Positions 1 through 9,017 of a stretch of 64,000 nucleotides of DNA are shown piece after piece (position 1 is the stretch's first letter; every line of letters begins with the position of its first letter). Below the pieces are notes generated by a model. The model was not told the origin of the DNA. It saw nothing but the letters and a program-made list of their open reading frames with translations, and did no database searches. Origin of the DNA: JAVVHH01 sp964613945 (GTDB lineage Bacteria; Pseudomonadota; Alphaproteobacteria; Acetobacterales; Acetobacteraceae); assembly GCA_964613945.1 (NCBI GenBank), contig CAZTJC010000006.1, positions 62,001 to 126,000 on the forward strand, in the 5' to 3' direction. Both the position numbers and the translations under genes were made by a program.

Positions 1-1083
1 GCGGCCGATCTCGGCGCGAACGAAGAAGGAGACGTAGCTTTCGACCGGGGTGCCTGCGAAGTCAGCAGTGAGACGGAGAGCGTAGAAGCCGCTGCGCCAG
101 TCGGCAGGAATTTCGAGCTGAAGCGTGGGAGCCCAGCCGGCATCGGACATGTCGTCGGAGTGGAAATGGATGGCGCCGTAATGCTGGGGAGCCTCGGTCC
201 AGCGCTCGCTGGTGCCGTTCCAGTTGACGCCGGTCATCCCACGGGTCGGGGTTTGATGCAGCACACCGTCGAGACGGTTGACGGAGCGGTCGTGGATGGT
301 GCGGGTCGGGATGCCGACCGAGAAATCCCAGGCGGCGATCAGGGCCGGGTCGGTGATGTCGGGCTCGGCGAGCGCGCGCATGGCGTCCGGCTCGAGGGCG
401 GCGGCATAGAGGCGGGGACGATCGATTTTGCCGTCGAAGTGACCGGCCGCGGGGTCGCCATGGGCGGCCAGGGTCAGGGCGACGGCGGGGGGCCAGGCGA
501 TCTGGGCCGGGCCGGGCGCGCGGATGTCGGTGCTGCGGTCGCGGCCGGATTGCGGGTCGATGCTGCGGACGGTGAGGCGAAGTCGCCCGCTCGCGTCGAT
601 GCTGCCGCCGATCAGGACCCATTCGCGCTCGAGCAACGCGTGTTCGCCGGTGACCCGGAACGATCCAACTGGTGTGGCGACAACGAACTCGGGGCGCCCC
701 TGGTCGTCGAGGCCGAGGCGCCAGCCGGCGGTGCCGTTCCAGCGGGCAATGACCGTCTGCGCTCCCGCGTCGGGCCGGGTTGGCCAGATGCAGGCGCAGG
801 CGGTCAGTGTAGATAGGTCGGCGAGCAATTTGGTGTCGGGCACCGTGGCGAACGAGCCGGGAAACAGCTTTTGATGGCTGAGCGAAACCGGGCCGTCGAG
901 GCTGCTGCCAGGTGTCGTGAGCTTCAGGCCGGGGCCGGCCGGATCGGGGTCGGCACAGCGGACGCGGACAATGCTGGCTTCTGCGGCGCGCAGGGTTTCG
1001 GCAGAGAGATGAAACGCGACGGTTTCGCCGGGAGACACGATCAGCGGCCAGGCGTAGCCGAGAACGGCGGTAGAATCGATCAT
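1..1083 (-). CDS. dmfA2: N,N-dimethylformamidase large (beta) subunit-like, C-terminus cut by window edge
   Basis: About 361 codons of a gene that runs off the left edge; the family is usually around 760 residues, so roughly the N-terminal half is present. The ATG at 1083 overlaps the TGA of the small-subunit gene (ATGA), which fixes the start. The segment matches what I recall of DMFase large subunits: an N-terminal beta-sandwich with R-x-R-C-x-D-x-D-P-A-G-P-G near residue 40, a lectin-like region, then G-M-T-G-V-N-W-N-G followed by Q-H-Y-G-A-I-H-F-H near residue 310. The enzyme hydrolyses N,N-dimethylformamide to dimethylamine and formate using a mononuclear iron site, which would lie in the missing half. 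Substrate identity is inferred; a related amide is possible. It is the last visible gene of an eight-gene operon with an ABC importer. Confidence 0.8.
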   Translation of the reverse strand, partial: MIDSTAVLGYAWPLIVSPGETVAFHLSAETLRAAEASIVRVRCADPDPAGPGLKLTTPGSSLDGPVSLSHQKLFPGSFATVPDTKLLADLSTLTACACIWPTRPDAGAQTVIARWNGTAGWRLGLDDQGRPEFVVATPVGSFRVTGEHALLEREWVLIGGSIDASGRLRLTVRSIDPQSGRDRSTDIRAPGPAQIAWPPAVALTLAAHGDPAAGHFDGKIDRPRLYAAALEPDAMRALAEPDITDPALIAAWDFSVGIPTRTIHDRSVNRLDGVLHQTPTRGMTGVNWNGTSERWTEAPQHYGAIHFHSDDMSDAGWAPTLQLEIPADWRSGFYALRLTADFAGTPVESYVSFFVRAEIGR

Positions 1084-1448
1084 GGAATCGGGCATCCGTC
1101 GGAAAGCTCTTGGCCGGTCAGCGCACGCCAGCGGCGCTTGAAGACCTCCCACTCGGCAGCTTCGAGGCTGGTGAAAATCTGGTTGGGAATCGGCTCGATC
1201 GGGGCGCCGCGGCGGCGCGGGAGGCGGGCAAGCATCCAGCGGCGGCCGGGCTCCTGGACAAGGAGGATGTAGCGGCCGCCCTCCTCGGGATCGCCAGCCC
1301 AACGCATACGGTGCAGCAGCTTCTGCAAGTCGGTGCCGTGCGGCCCGCGCGGGTTGCGGCGGAACTCCTCCACGAGGTCGAGCCGGGTTGGGTCGATCTC
1401 GTAATGTGCGGCTTCGGGATAGTGAACCAGCATCAGCGGGACAGCCAA
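1080..1448 (-). CDS. dmfA1: N,N-dimethylformamidase small (alpha) subunit-like
   Basis: A 122-residue acidic/aromatic protein without signal peptide or membrane segment. Its size, its position directly before the large subunit with a 4-nt overlap, and the pattern H-Y-E-I-D-P near residue 15, L-V-E-E-F-R-R-N-P near residue 26 and a C-terminal S-L-E-A-A-E-W-E-V-F-K-R-R fit the DMFase small subunit, which wraps the large subunit in an (alpha-beta)2 assembly. It overlaps the 3' end of the preceding binding-protein gene by 16 nt, so a slightly later start (the Met at residue 6) is possible. On its own the sequence is weakly diagnostic; the call rests on the neighbour. Confidence 0.72.
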   Translation of the reverse strand: MAVPLMLVHYPEAAHYEIDPTRLDLVEEFRRNPRGPHGTDLQKLLHRMRWAGDPEEGGRYILLVQEPGRRWMLARLPRRRGAPIEPIPNQIFTSLEAAEWEVFKRRWRALTGQELSDGCPIP

Positions 1449-2482
1449 TCGATCCAGCGTTCGCGCATGGCGGTGCGGTGCGCGGCGATCCAGGCATAAT
1501 CGGCGACCAGCAGGTCGGCGTAGTTGGCGGGCACGCCGGCATGGAAGCGCCGATCGGCCTCGGGGATCATGGCCGCGACCTGACGGTTGTTGCTGTCGTA
1601 GGAGACGGCATCGCCGAAAGCGAGATGCGCCTGCGGATCGGCGACGAAGAAGTTCAGGAATTGCAGCCCGTTGGCTGTATTCGGCCCACCTTTGGCGACC
1701 GACCAGTTACCGGTGTCGCGTGGCGCGTCCTTCCAGGTGAAATCGTAATCGCCGGTCTTGGCGAGCAGCACGCCGCGGCTGGAATACAACATGCTGATGA
1801 CCGCATCGCCGCCGCGCAGGATCTGCAGGGAATTGTCGCCGCTCTTCCACCAGGCGGCGACGTTTGGCTTCAGGGCGTCGAGCTTCTTGTAGGCCCGGTC
1901 GAGATCCATAGGGAACAGCTTGTCGCGCGGCACACCGTCGGCGACGAGGGCGATCAGCGGCAACCACCATTCGCGGTCGCCGGTGTCGGGCAGGGAGCGG
2001 GGGCCGGGGAACTTGGCAACATCGAAGAAATCGGCCCAGTTGGCGGGGGCGGCGCCCTTGAAGGCGTCCTTCTTCCAAGTCATCACCATGCCACCGACGG
2101 TGCGGATGATGCCCTTGGCGAAGCAGCTATCGGGTAGTGCGTCGGCGACGATGCCGGGCATGGCGGCGCAGTCGAGCGTCACCAACTCGTCGGCATGTTG
2201 GATCATGTCGGGCGGGGTCGCGGTGACGACGTCGAACGGGACGTTGCCATTGCTGCGACCGGCCTGCATGCGCGCCCATTGGTCCGGCAACTCGATCGGC
2301 ACGGCGCGAACGCGGATGCCGGTGGTCTGCTCGAAACGTTTGTAGAAGTTATCCTGCAGCGCATTGGTCATCAGCCCGCCGGTGGTGGCGATGATCACCT
2401 CGCCCTTGCCTTGCGCCCAGGCCGGCGAGGCAGTAGCGGCCAGGGTGGTTCCAAGGAGCGTGCGGCGGGAGATCGGTGTCAT
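1433..2482 (-). CDS. ABC transporter substrate-binding protein, polyamine/iron type (extracellular family 1)
   Basis: 349 residues. The N-terminus has a twin-arginine-like motif (S-R-R-T-L-L) and a hydrophobic stretch ending in A-W-A-Q, so export to the periplasm is expected. The mature part has the binding-protein layout: a beta-strand start (E-V-I-I-A-T-T-G-G), an F-D-V-V-T-A-T-P hinge segment near residue 85, and an A-N-G-L-Q-F-L-N-F-F segment near residue 285. It is fourth in order after the ATPase and two permeases of the same type and starts 4 nt inside the preceding permease gene (ATGA). The ligand is unknown; from the enzymes in the operon it may be an amide or a small amine compound rather than a polyamine. 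Confidence 0.85.
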   Translation of the reverse strand: MTPISRRTLLGTTLAATASPAWAQGKGEVIIATTGGLMTNALQDNFYKRFEQTTGIRVRAVPIELPDQWARMQAGRSNGNVPFDVVTATPPDMIQHADELVTLDCAAMPGIVADALPDSCFAKGIIRTVGGMVMTWKKDAFKGAAPANWADFFDVAKFPGPRSLPDTGDREWWLPLIALVADGVPRDKLFPMDLDRAYKKLDALKPNVAAWWKSGDNSLQILRGGDAVISMLYSSRGVLLAKTGDYDFTWKDAPRDTGNWSVAKGGPNTANGLQFLNFFVADPQAHLAFGDAVSYDSNNRQVAAMIPEADRRFHAGVPANYADLLVADYAWIAAHRTAMRERWIDWLSR

Positions 2483-3285
2483 GCGCTTGGTCCTCGTGCG
2501 GTGGTGGAGCGGCGGGCGAGAAAGCCGATGATCAGCGCCAGGGCGGTGAGCGCGCTGAGCATGGTGGCGACGGCGGCGAGCGTGGGGGAGACGTTGTAGT
2601 CGATGTCCTCGAACATCTTGCGGGGCAGCGATTTACGATCGAGGTCGGAGATGAAGAACGAGATCACCGGCTCGTCGAACGAGATGATGAAGGCGAACAT
2701 GGCGGCCGAGAACACGCCGGGCGCAATCGCTGGCAGCGTCACGTGCCGGAACGCGGCCAAGCGACTGGCGCCGCAGGAGAGCGCTGCGAGTTCCAGATTG
2801 GCATCGAAGCGGTAGAGCGCGGCCAGCACGGTGAATACCACGAACGGCATGGCCAGCGCGCTATGCGCCAGCACAAAGGCGAACAACGTGCCGACCAGGT
2901 GCAGCCGGTCGAATACCAGAAACAATGCGATGGCCATGGCGATGGTCGGCACGATCACCGGGCCCATGACCAGCAACTCGATTGCCGCCCGACCGGGGAC
3001 CCGGCCGCGCACTAGCGCCAGGGCGACCATGGTGCCCGCGGTGGTGGCGACGACTGCGGTCAACAGCCCCACTTCGAGGCTGAACAGCGTCGGCTCAATC
3101 CAGTCGGACGAGGTGAAGTAGGCGGCATACCAGCGCAGGCTGAAGCCGGTCGGCGGGAAGCGCAGGAAGCGGTCGGGCCCGAACGACATGGGGATGACGA
3201 GGAGGCTGGGCAGTAACAGGAACACCGCGACCGCATAGGCGAAGGCGGCGACCAGCAAGCCGCCGATCGGGCGCCGGCGCCTCAA
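2479..3285 (-). CDS. ABC transporter permease, PotC-like
   Basis: 268 residues with about six hydrophobic segments. The cytoplasmic EAA loop is visible near residues 170-190 as A-A-L-S-C-G-A-S-R-L-A-A-F-R followed by the L-P-A-I-A-P-G segment, which contacts the ATPase. It is the second permease of the polyamine-type importer and overlaps the first permease by 4 nt and the binding-protein gene by 4 nt. Together with the other permease it would form the membrane channel for the substrate delivered by the 1433-2482 protein. Confidence 0.9.
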   Translation of the reverse strand: MRRRRPIGGLLVAAFAYAVAVFLLLPSLLVIPMSFGPDRFLRFPPTGFSLRWYAAYFTSSDWIEPTLFSLEVGLLTAVVATTAGTMVALALVRGRVPGRAAIELLVMGPVIVPTIAMAIALFLVFDRLHLVGTLFAFVLAHSALAMPFVVFTVLAALYRFDANLELAALSCGASRLAAFRHVTLPAIAPGVFSAAMFAFIISFDEPVISFFISDLDRKSLPRKMFEDIDYNVSPTLAAVATMLSALTALALIIGFLARRSTTARGPSA

Positions 3286-4148
3286 GACTGCCCCACGAAA
3301 CGGTCGAGCCGGACGAGACGGTTGAAGATCGCCACCAGCACCAGCACCACGGCCAGCAGCGTGCCGACGATGGCGCCGGCGAACGGCCAGTTCAGCAACT
3401 CGGTGACCTGCTGCTGCACCAGCGTGGCCAGCATTTTCTGCTGCGGGCCGCCAACCAGCGCCGGGGTGACGAAAAAGCCGAGCGACAGCAGGAACACCAT
3501 GAGGCAGCCGGACGCGGCACCCGGCAACGACAATGGTAAAATAATCTCGCGAAACGCGGCGGCGTCGCTGGCGCCGAGCACCTGGGCGGCGCGGCCGTAT
3601 TCGGCCGGGATCGCGCGCAGCGACGCATAGAGCGGCAGGATCATGAACGGCAGCAGCACATGCGTCATCGCCATGACCACGGTGCCCTCCGTGTAGAGCA
3701 GACCGATCGGCTTGTTGGTCAGCCGAAGGCCGGACAGAACCTGGTTAATGACGCCGTCGCGCTGCAGGAGCACGAGCCAGGCATAGGTGCGAACCAGCAC
3801 GGACGTCCATAACGGCAGCAGTACGGCAGCGAGCAGCAAGGCCAGCCGCCAGCCGCGCCGGTTAGCCATCAACCAGGCGAGCGGATAGCCGAGCAGCAGG
3901 GCCGACGCGGTGACCTCGGCGGCGATGCGCAGGGTGCGGAGCAGGATGCGGAGATAGGCCGGCTGTTCGAAGATACGGGCATAGTTGGCCAGGGTCGGAA
4001 CGGGGACGAACAGGCTCTCGCGCAGCAGGACCAGGATGGGCAGCAGGAAGGCGAGCAGGAGGATCAGCAGGAACGGGGCGGTGAGCGCCAGGCTGGCGGC
4101 CGGGCTGTAGGTACGGCCCCCGAGGGTGAAGCGGCTGGGACGCTTCAT
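3282..4148 (-). CDS. ABC transporter permease, PotB-like
   Basis: 288 residues, about six membrane segments, with a longer N-terminus than its partner. The EAA loop is near residues 190-215 (A-A-Q-V-L-G-A-S-D-A-A-A-F-R-E-I-I-L-P). A conserved-looking periplasmic/first-loop segment V-R-T-Y-A-W-L-V-L-L is present near residue 120, as in PotB/HisM-like spermidine permeases. Start and stop overlap the ATPase and second permease genes by 4 nt, so the importer proteins are probably made in equal amounts by coupled translation. Confidence 0.9.
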   Translation of the reverse strand: MKRPSRFTLGGRTYSPAASLALTAPFLLILLLAFLLPILVLLRESLFVPVPTLANYARIFEQPAYLRILLRTLRIAAEVTASALLLGYPLAWLMANRRGWRLALLLAAVLLPLWTSVLVRTYAWLVLLQRDGVINQVLSGLRLTNKPIGLLYTEGTVVMAMTHVLLPFMILPLYASLRAIPAEYGRAAQVLGASDAAAFREIILPLSLPGAASGCLMVFLLSLGFFVTPALVGGPQQKMLATLVQQQVTELLNWPFAGAIVGTLLAVVLVLVAIFNRLVRLDRFVGQS

Positions 4149-5197
4149 GCCGGATACAGCCGGGCGTCCTGCGGAGCCCAGGTGAACGCCGTCTGGGACG
4201 CAGGCAGGACATCGACCGGGCCGAAACGAACCCGCAGATCGGGACCGGCGGTGCGCAGGATGAGGGTGGTGGAGGTGCCGGCGTAGATCGCCTCCGCGAC
4301 CATTCCGGCCAGCCCGGCAGTTCCGAGCCGGATCCGCTCCGGGCGAACCGCCAAGCGAGCGGGCCCGGCTGGCAGCGCACAGGCTGCGATGGCAGCCGCC
4401 TCGTCCCCACCGTCTAGCGTGACGGTAACTTCCGCACCGGCGGCGACCGGCTGAGCGAGGGTGCAGTTCCAGAAATTGGTCTCGCCGATGAAGCCGGCGA
4501 CGAAAGCGGTGGCGGGCTGTTCGTACAATGCTCGCGGCGAGCCGATCTGCTGCAGCTTGCCGCCGTCCAGCACGCTGACCCGGTCGGCCATGGTGAGCGC
4601 TTCGGTCTGGTCGTGCGTGACGAACACGATCGTCATGCCGAGGTCGCGCTGGAGGTGCTTTATCTCGAGCTGCATCTCCTCGCGCAGGTTCTTGTCGAGG
4701 GCGGAGAGTGGCTCATCCATGAGCAACACCGGCGGGCGATAGACGATGGCGCGCGCCAAGGCGACGCGCTGTTGCTGCCCGCCGGAGAGTTGCGCCGGAC
4801 GACGATCGCCGAGTTCACCGAGGCGGACGGTGGCCAACGCCTCCCGCGCCCGCTTCTCGCGGTCTGCACGGTTGACCCCGCGCATCTTGAGCGGAAAGGC
4901 CACGTTCTCGGCGACGCTCATGTGCGGGAACAGCGTGTAGCGCTGAAACACCATGCCGAGGTCGCGCTGCTGCGGCGGCAGGAAGGTGACGTCGCGCCCA
5001 CCGACATGGATGCTGCCGCTGTCAGGAAAATCGAACCCGGCGATCGACATCAGGATGGTGGTCTTGCCGGAGCCGGACGGGCCGAGCAGGGCGAAGAACT
5101 CGCCGGCCGGGATTTCGAGATCCACGGCATCGACGGCGGTGACGGTACCAAAACGTTTGACGAGCCGGCTTATGTCGATCGATGCAGCGGAACTCAT
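4145..5197 (-). CDS. ABC transporter ATP-binding protein, PotA-like
   Basis: 350 residues. Walker A G-P-S-G-S-G-K-T-T near residue 40, Q-loop at V-F-Q-R-Y-T-L-F, signature L-S-G-G-Q-Q-Q-R near residue 137, Walker B V-L-L-M-D-E-P and H-loop F-V-T-H-D-Q are all intact. The C-terminal 110 residues form a TOBE-like regulatory domain (A-V-R-P-E-R). I chose the ATG at 5197 because it overlaps the TGA of the acylase gene (ATGA) and gives the normal family N-terminus; the open frame upstream of it lies antisense-free but out of family inside the acylase gene. It powers the importer made by the next three genes. Confidence 0.93.
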   Translation of the reverse strand: MSSAASIDISRLVKRFGTVTAVDAVDLEIPAGEFFALLGPSGSGKTTILMSIAGFDFPDSGSIHVGGRDVTFLPPQQRDLGMVFQRYTLFPHMSVAENVAFPLKMRGVNRADREKRAREALATVRLGELGDRRPAQLSGGQQQRVALARAIVYRPPVLLMDEPLSALDKNLREEMQLEIKHLQRDLGMTIVFVTHDQTEALTMADRVSVLDGGKLQQIGSPRALYEQPATAFVAGFIGETNFWNCTLAQPVAAGAEVTVTLDGGDEAAAIAACALPAGPARLAVRPERIRLGTAGLAGMVAEAIYAGTSTTLILRTAGPDLRVRFGPVDVLPASQTAFTWAPQDARLYPA

Positions 5198-7443
5198 GCG
5201 GGCTGGAGCGTCGTTCGGGCGGTAGCGGCAGCTTCGATGGCAGGCCAGGCGTACCGCATCGGCACCATCTGGCACCCGCTCCAGGCCGCGGTCTGATCGG
5301 CATAATGCGGGCTGTCGGGGTTGCCGGACGCGCCGCCGAATACTGCCCAACGGCAGTTCTCCCAGTCGCCGACGTCGAACACGTAGCGGCACAGCGCACC
5401 ATAGATGGCGGCCGGGCCGGCGGCGGGAACCAGGCCGATGGCCATGACGGTATCGCCATCGCCACCGAGCGGAAACGAGGGTGGGTCGAAGCGGGCGGCG
5501 CCGGATTGGGTGGGCGAGAGCGGGTGTTGGAACCGCGGCTGATGGGTGGGGCCCCAGGCTTGCGCGGGCGGTGCCGCGGCGATGGTGGCCAGCGCGGCGG
5601 ACAGTGCATCGTTCCAGTTCCACCCGTCGAGCATGGCGGCATCGTCGGCGCGCAGCAGCGCGGGCAACGTCCACCACAATTGACCGGCCGGCGAGATGCC
5701 GGGCGATACGGCAGCGAACGGGTGCGCAGTGGCGGCACCCAGGCCGGAGCGCTCGACCAGGATGGCGGTGAGCGCGCGGCGCAGGGCGTTGTACTGCGCC
5801 GCAGGAACCGACGCGGCATCCATGCGGCCATCCCAGGCCAGCAGCGTGCGGCGGATCTCGCCGGCAATTCCGCCGGGATCGGGCAGCCCGGCGAGGCGTG
5901 CCTGGAACAGCGGCGCATTGGGCGACAGCACGTCGGCATGGAGCGCGGCGGCGTCTTCGACGGCAAAGGTCGGGCGCTCCGCGATCAGATCGGCGATGCG
6001 TTGCGCGCGGTAAGGCGGATGGCAGTCGGTGCACAGGTAGTCGTCACCATCCGCGACCACGCGATTATTGGCGGTGACGATGACGCCGTCGGCCGGGTCG
6101 ATGACCTGCGGCATCGCCTCGAACGGAATCCAACCTTGCCAGTCGCCCTCGCCGGTCCAGCCGGGGACGGGGAGCCAGCCGTTGGCGCGGGGGCGCACCG
6201 GCACCATGGCGCGGACGAGATGGCCAATACGGCCCTCCGTGTCAGCAGCGACGAGGTTGTGGTCGATCAAGCCCCAGCCGCGGGTCGCCTCGAACAGCGC
6301 CGGCACGGTGGTGGCGCGCAGCATGCGGGGAAGGCAGTCGAAAGACAGGTCGGTTTCGGCGAACTGGACTGAGCGGAGAACCAGGGCCGTGCCGGCGGCC
6401 GGGTCACCGGCGATGACAGGCCCGTGGCTGGTTTCCGTGACCGTGATGATGCGGGAAGCTTCGCCGCGGATGTGGATCGTCTCGGTGCGGGTGCCGACGG
6501 GTTCCATGCCTTCGGTGCGCTGAACGCGGCCCGTGGCGTCGAACCGTTCCAGGTATAGGTCATGGATGTCGACAAAGGCGTGGGTCACGCAATACGCGAC
6601 CCGGCCGTTATGCATGTAATGCGGGAATGCCGGCACACCAGGAACCGTGAGGCCGATCGCGTCCCACGCATCGCAGGCGAGATGATGCTGGGCATACATG
6701 CCGGGTACCTCGAACACCCGATGCGGGTCGCCGGCGAGGATCGGCCTGCCGGTGGCGGAGCGCGCGGGGCCGATCGCCCAGTTGTTGCTGCCGCCGCCGG
6801 TCTCGTCGGGGCCCATCGCGTGCAGCAACGCCTCGATACCAGGACGAAGCGCGACCAGGTCGGCCTGCCATCGCTCGGCAGTGGCGCCGGGCGGAATGCA
6901 AAGGAGTTCGTCCGGGCCATCATCATAGCGCAGCTTGGCCGTGTTGTCGGCGCCGACGATCGGCAGCGCGAGGGCACGCCAGAGCTTGAACCACACCGAC
7001 CCCATCAGCAGGCCGAGGCGGCGCATCACGGCAATACAGTGCCAGGGCACCCAGGCTTCGGGCGTGGCGCCGAGAAGGGCATATTCGGGCGGCAACGCCG
7101 GATCAGCGGCCAGGAACGCGTTCACGCCGGCGCTGTAGGCGGTCAGCATCGCGCGCGCCGGTGCGCCGAGCGCGGCATAGTCGCGGCGGCAGGCGGCTTC
7201 CATGCCGAGACGGCGGCAGAGCAGATCACCCTCGGCAGCCTCCTTGCCGAGCCACTCCGCGGCACGACCGAGGGCGCGGCGGCGGTTCAGTTCCATCTGG
7301 AACAGTCGATCCTGCGCGTGGATCACTCCGAGCGCGAAATGAGCGTCGGCCTCGGAGCCGGCGCGGATATGGGCGATACCCCACTCGTCGCGCAGGACCT
7401 CGACCGGTCGAGCCAGCCCGGCGAGATCAATCGTTTGGGGCAT
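5194..7443 (-). CDS. Penicillin acylase family protein (Ntn hydrolase)
   Basis: 749 residues. The N-terminal part carries the family pattern R-D-E-W-G-I-A-H-I near residue 18 and H-A-Q-D-R-L-F-Q-M-E near residue 42. The self-cleavage site is G-G-G|S-N-N-W at residue 219, so Ser219 should become the N-terminal nucleophile of the beta chain after autoprocessing. No classical signal peptide is evident at the chosen start. The start is the ATG at 7443, sharing one base with the preceding TGA; this removes a spurious upstream extension. Family members hydrolyse amide bonds in penicillins, acyl-homoserine lactones, cephalosporins or other N-acyl compounds. The operon links it with uptake and DMFase-like hydrolysis, so an N-acyl amide substrate is plausible but unproven. 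Confidence 0.88.
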   Translation of the reverse strand: MPQTIDLAGLARPVEVLRDEWGIAHIRAGSEADAHFALGVIHAQDRLFQMELNRRRALGRAAEWLGKEAAEGDLLCRRLGMEAACRRDYAALGAPARAMLTAYSAGVNAFLAADPALPPEYALLGATPEAWVPWHCIAVMRRLGLLMGSVWFKLWRALALPIVGADNTAKLRYDDGPDELLCIPPGATAERWQADLVALRPGIEALLHAMGPDETGGGSNNWAIGPARSATGRPILAGDPHRVFEVPGMYAQHHLACDAWDAIGLTVPGVPAFPHYMHNGRVAYCVTHAFVDIHDLYLERFDATGRVQRTEGMEPVGTRTETIHIRGEASRIITVTETSHGPVIAGDPAAGTALVLRSVQFAETDLSFDCLPRMLRATTVPALFEATRGWGLIDHNLVAADTEGRIGHLVRAMVPVRPRANGWLPVPGWTGEGDWQGWIPFEAMPQVIDPADGVIVTANNRVVADGDDYLCTDCHPPYRAQRIADLIAERPTFAVEDAAALHADVLSPNAPLFQARLAGLPDPGGIAGEIRRTLLAWDGRMDAASVPAAQYNALRRALTAILVERSGLGAATAHPFAAVSPGISPAGQLWWTLPALLRADDAAMLDGWNWNDALSAALATIAAAPPAQAWGPTHQPRFQHPLSPTQSGAARFDPPSFPLGGDGDTVMAIGLVPAAGPAAIYGALCRYVFDVGDWENCRWAVFGGASGNPDSPHYADQTAAWSGCQMVPMRYAWPAIEAAATARTTLQPA

Positions 7444-9017
7444 CACGCGGCAGACATCTTGACGTTCCAGAAGATCGGAAACGATGACTGGATCAAATCC
7501 GCCAATCGCTTGCGATATCCGGCCGGGCGGGAAAACTGGCCCCACATGACGCACGGTGTGGTGCGGTAGGCCACGACCTGAATCTCCGCCGCGATCCGCT
7601 TGTGTTCGGCCTCGTCGGAGGCGGCGGCGAACTCCTCCAGGAGCTTGGTCATCGTGGCGTCGCAACTCCAGCCCGGGTAATCGGCGCAATTATTGCTGAT
7701 GTAGAAATTGGTCAGTGGCGAGGCCATGTCGATCCCGTTGGCGTAGACGGGGAACAGGCTCCAGCCGTCCTTCTTGGCACGTCGCGCCAGGACGGTGCCC
7801 CAATCCATGACCTGTTCGTCCACCGTGAAGCCGATCTGTTTCATGTTCTGCGCCAGGAGATTACCGGCGGCCGTCTGGATCGAGCCAACGACCTCGAGCA
7901 TGATCACCGGCTCGCCGGCGTAACTTGTCTTTGCCAACTCGGCCTTGGCGGCGGCCAAATCAAATTTGGCCACGCTGGAGCCAGCATCGGTCGAGAGCGG
8001 CGTGTCGCACATGAAGAAAGACGGGCACTCATCGATCCGGTAGTTCGGACCGATCCCGGCGGATTGCATCATCTCCCGTTGGTCCACCAGCTTCCATAGG
8101 ACGGACCGTACGGCCGGGTCGGCGAAGGGGCCGCTGGCATCGTTGAGGCGGAAATTGCCCAGGAACATGTCGAGCCCCTTCAGGCTCATCAGCTTGACGT
8201 CGCGCGTCTTGGAAAGGCGATCGAGCCAGTCGAACGGCAGATATTGCATGTAGTCGATTTCGCCGGCAGTCAGCGCGGCGACGCCGGTGGCGTCATCGGG
8301 CATGACGCGGAGCAGGACCTGGTCGATATGAACAACCTTGCCGCCGGCCATGAAATCGGCGGGCTCCTTGCGCGGGACGTAGCCGTCGAAGCGAGCGAGC
8401 ACCATGCTGTCGCCGGGACGATACTGGTCGGCGACGAAACGGAACGGGCCGGAGCCGATCATTTCCTTGATGCGGCCGGTGCCGGCGTCGGCGATGATAC
8501 GGGCCGGCATGATGAACGGGCCGGGTGCGTTCGGCTTGCCCAGCACGGACAACATCAACGGGAACGGCTTGATCAGCGTGATGGTAAAGGCGTCGCTGCC
8601 GTCTTCGGCCATGACGGCGCCGGCGCCGAGCAGCATGCGGCCGAGGCTGTCGAGCGACGCCCAGCGCTTCAACGACGCAACACAATCGGCCGACGTCACC
8701 GGAGCCCCGTCGTGGAACTTCAGGCCCTCGCGCAAGGTAAAATGCCAACGCAATTTGTTGTCCGAAACGGTGTAGGCCCCCACCATCTGCGGCTGATACC
8801 CGCCGGCGGAGTCCATCGCGAACAGCACGTCCCACACATGGTAGCCGAAAGTGCGGGTGATGGCGGCAGTGGTCATGTGCGGGTCGAGGATGACCACCTC
8901 GGCTTCCAGCACCGCGATGAGAGGCCGATCGGCCGCATAGCTCCGATGAGAGATGGATGTCGCCGCCGCGGCTCCAGCGAGCATCATCGTCCGCCTGGTG
9001 AGTCTTACGCTCGTCAT
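7443..9017 (-). CDS. ABC transporter substrate-binding protein, peptide/nickel type (family 5)
   Basis: 524 residues with a twin-arginine-like export signal (R-L-T-R-R-T-M-M followed by an alanine-rich hydrophobic core and S-Y-A-A-D). The family 5 layout is clear: L-D-P-H-M near residue 47, the motif L-R-E-G-L-K-F-H-D-G-A-P-V-T near residue 96, and the L-G-N-F-R-L-N segment near residue 285. It heads the minus-strand amide operon but no DppBCDF-type permease or ATPase lies in the window. It either works with a transporter encoded elsewhere or donates a ligand to the polyamine-type channel, which would be unusual. The gene starts about 80 bp from the divergent amidase gene. Confidence 0.88.
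   Translation of the reverse strand: MTSVRLTRRTMMLAGAAAATSISHRSYAADRPLIAVLEAEVVILDPHMTTAAITRTFGYHVWDVLFAMDSAGGYQPQMVGAYTVSDNKLRWHFTLREGLKFHDGAPVTSADCVASLKRWASLDSLGRMLLGAGAVMAEDGSDAFTITLIKPFPLMLSVLGKPNAPGPFIMPARIIADAGTGRIKEMIGSGPFRFVADQYRPGDSMVLARFDGYVPRKEPADFMAGGKVVHIDQVLLRVMPDDATGVAALTAGEIDYMQYLPFDWLDRLSKTRDVKLMSLKGLDMFLGNFRLNDASGPFADPAVRSVLWKLVDQREMMQSAGIGPNYRIDECPSFFMCDTPLSTDAGSSVAKFDLAAAKAELAKTSYAGEPVIMLEVVGSIQTAAGNLLAQNMKQIGFTVDEQVMDWGTVLARRAKKDGWSLFPVYANGIDMASPLTNFYISNNCADYPGWSCDATMTKLLEEFAAASDEAEHKRIAAEIQVVAYRTTPCVMWGQFSRPAGYRKRLADLIQSSFPIFWNVKMSAA

Noticed and set aside
5198..6034. N-terminal extension of the ABC ATPase gene
   Set aside because: It overlaps the acylase coding sequence on the same strand in another frame and reads as arginine-rich nonsense; the ATGA overlap at 5197 sets the true start.
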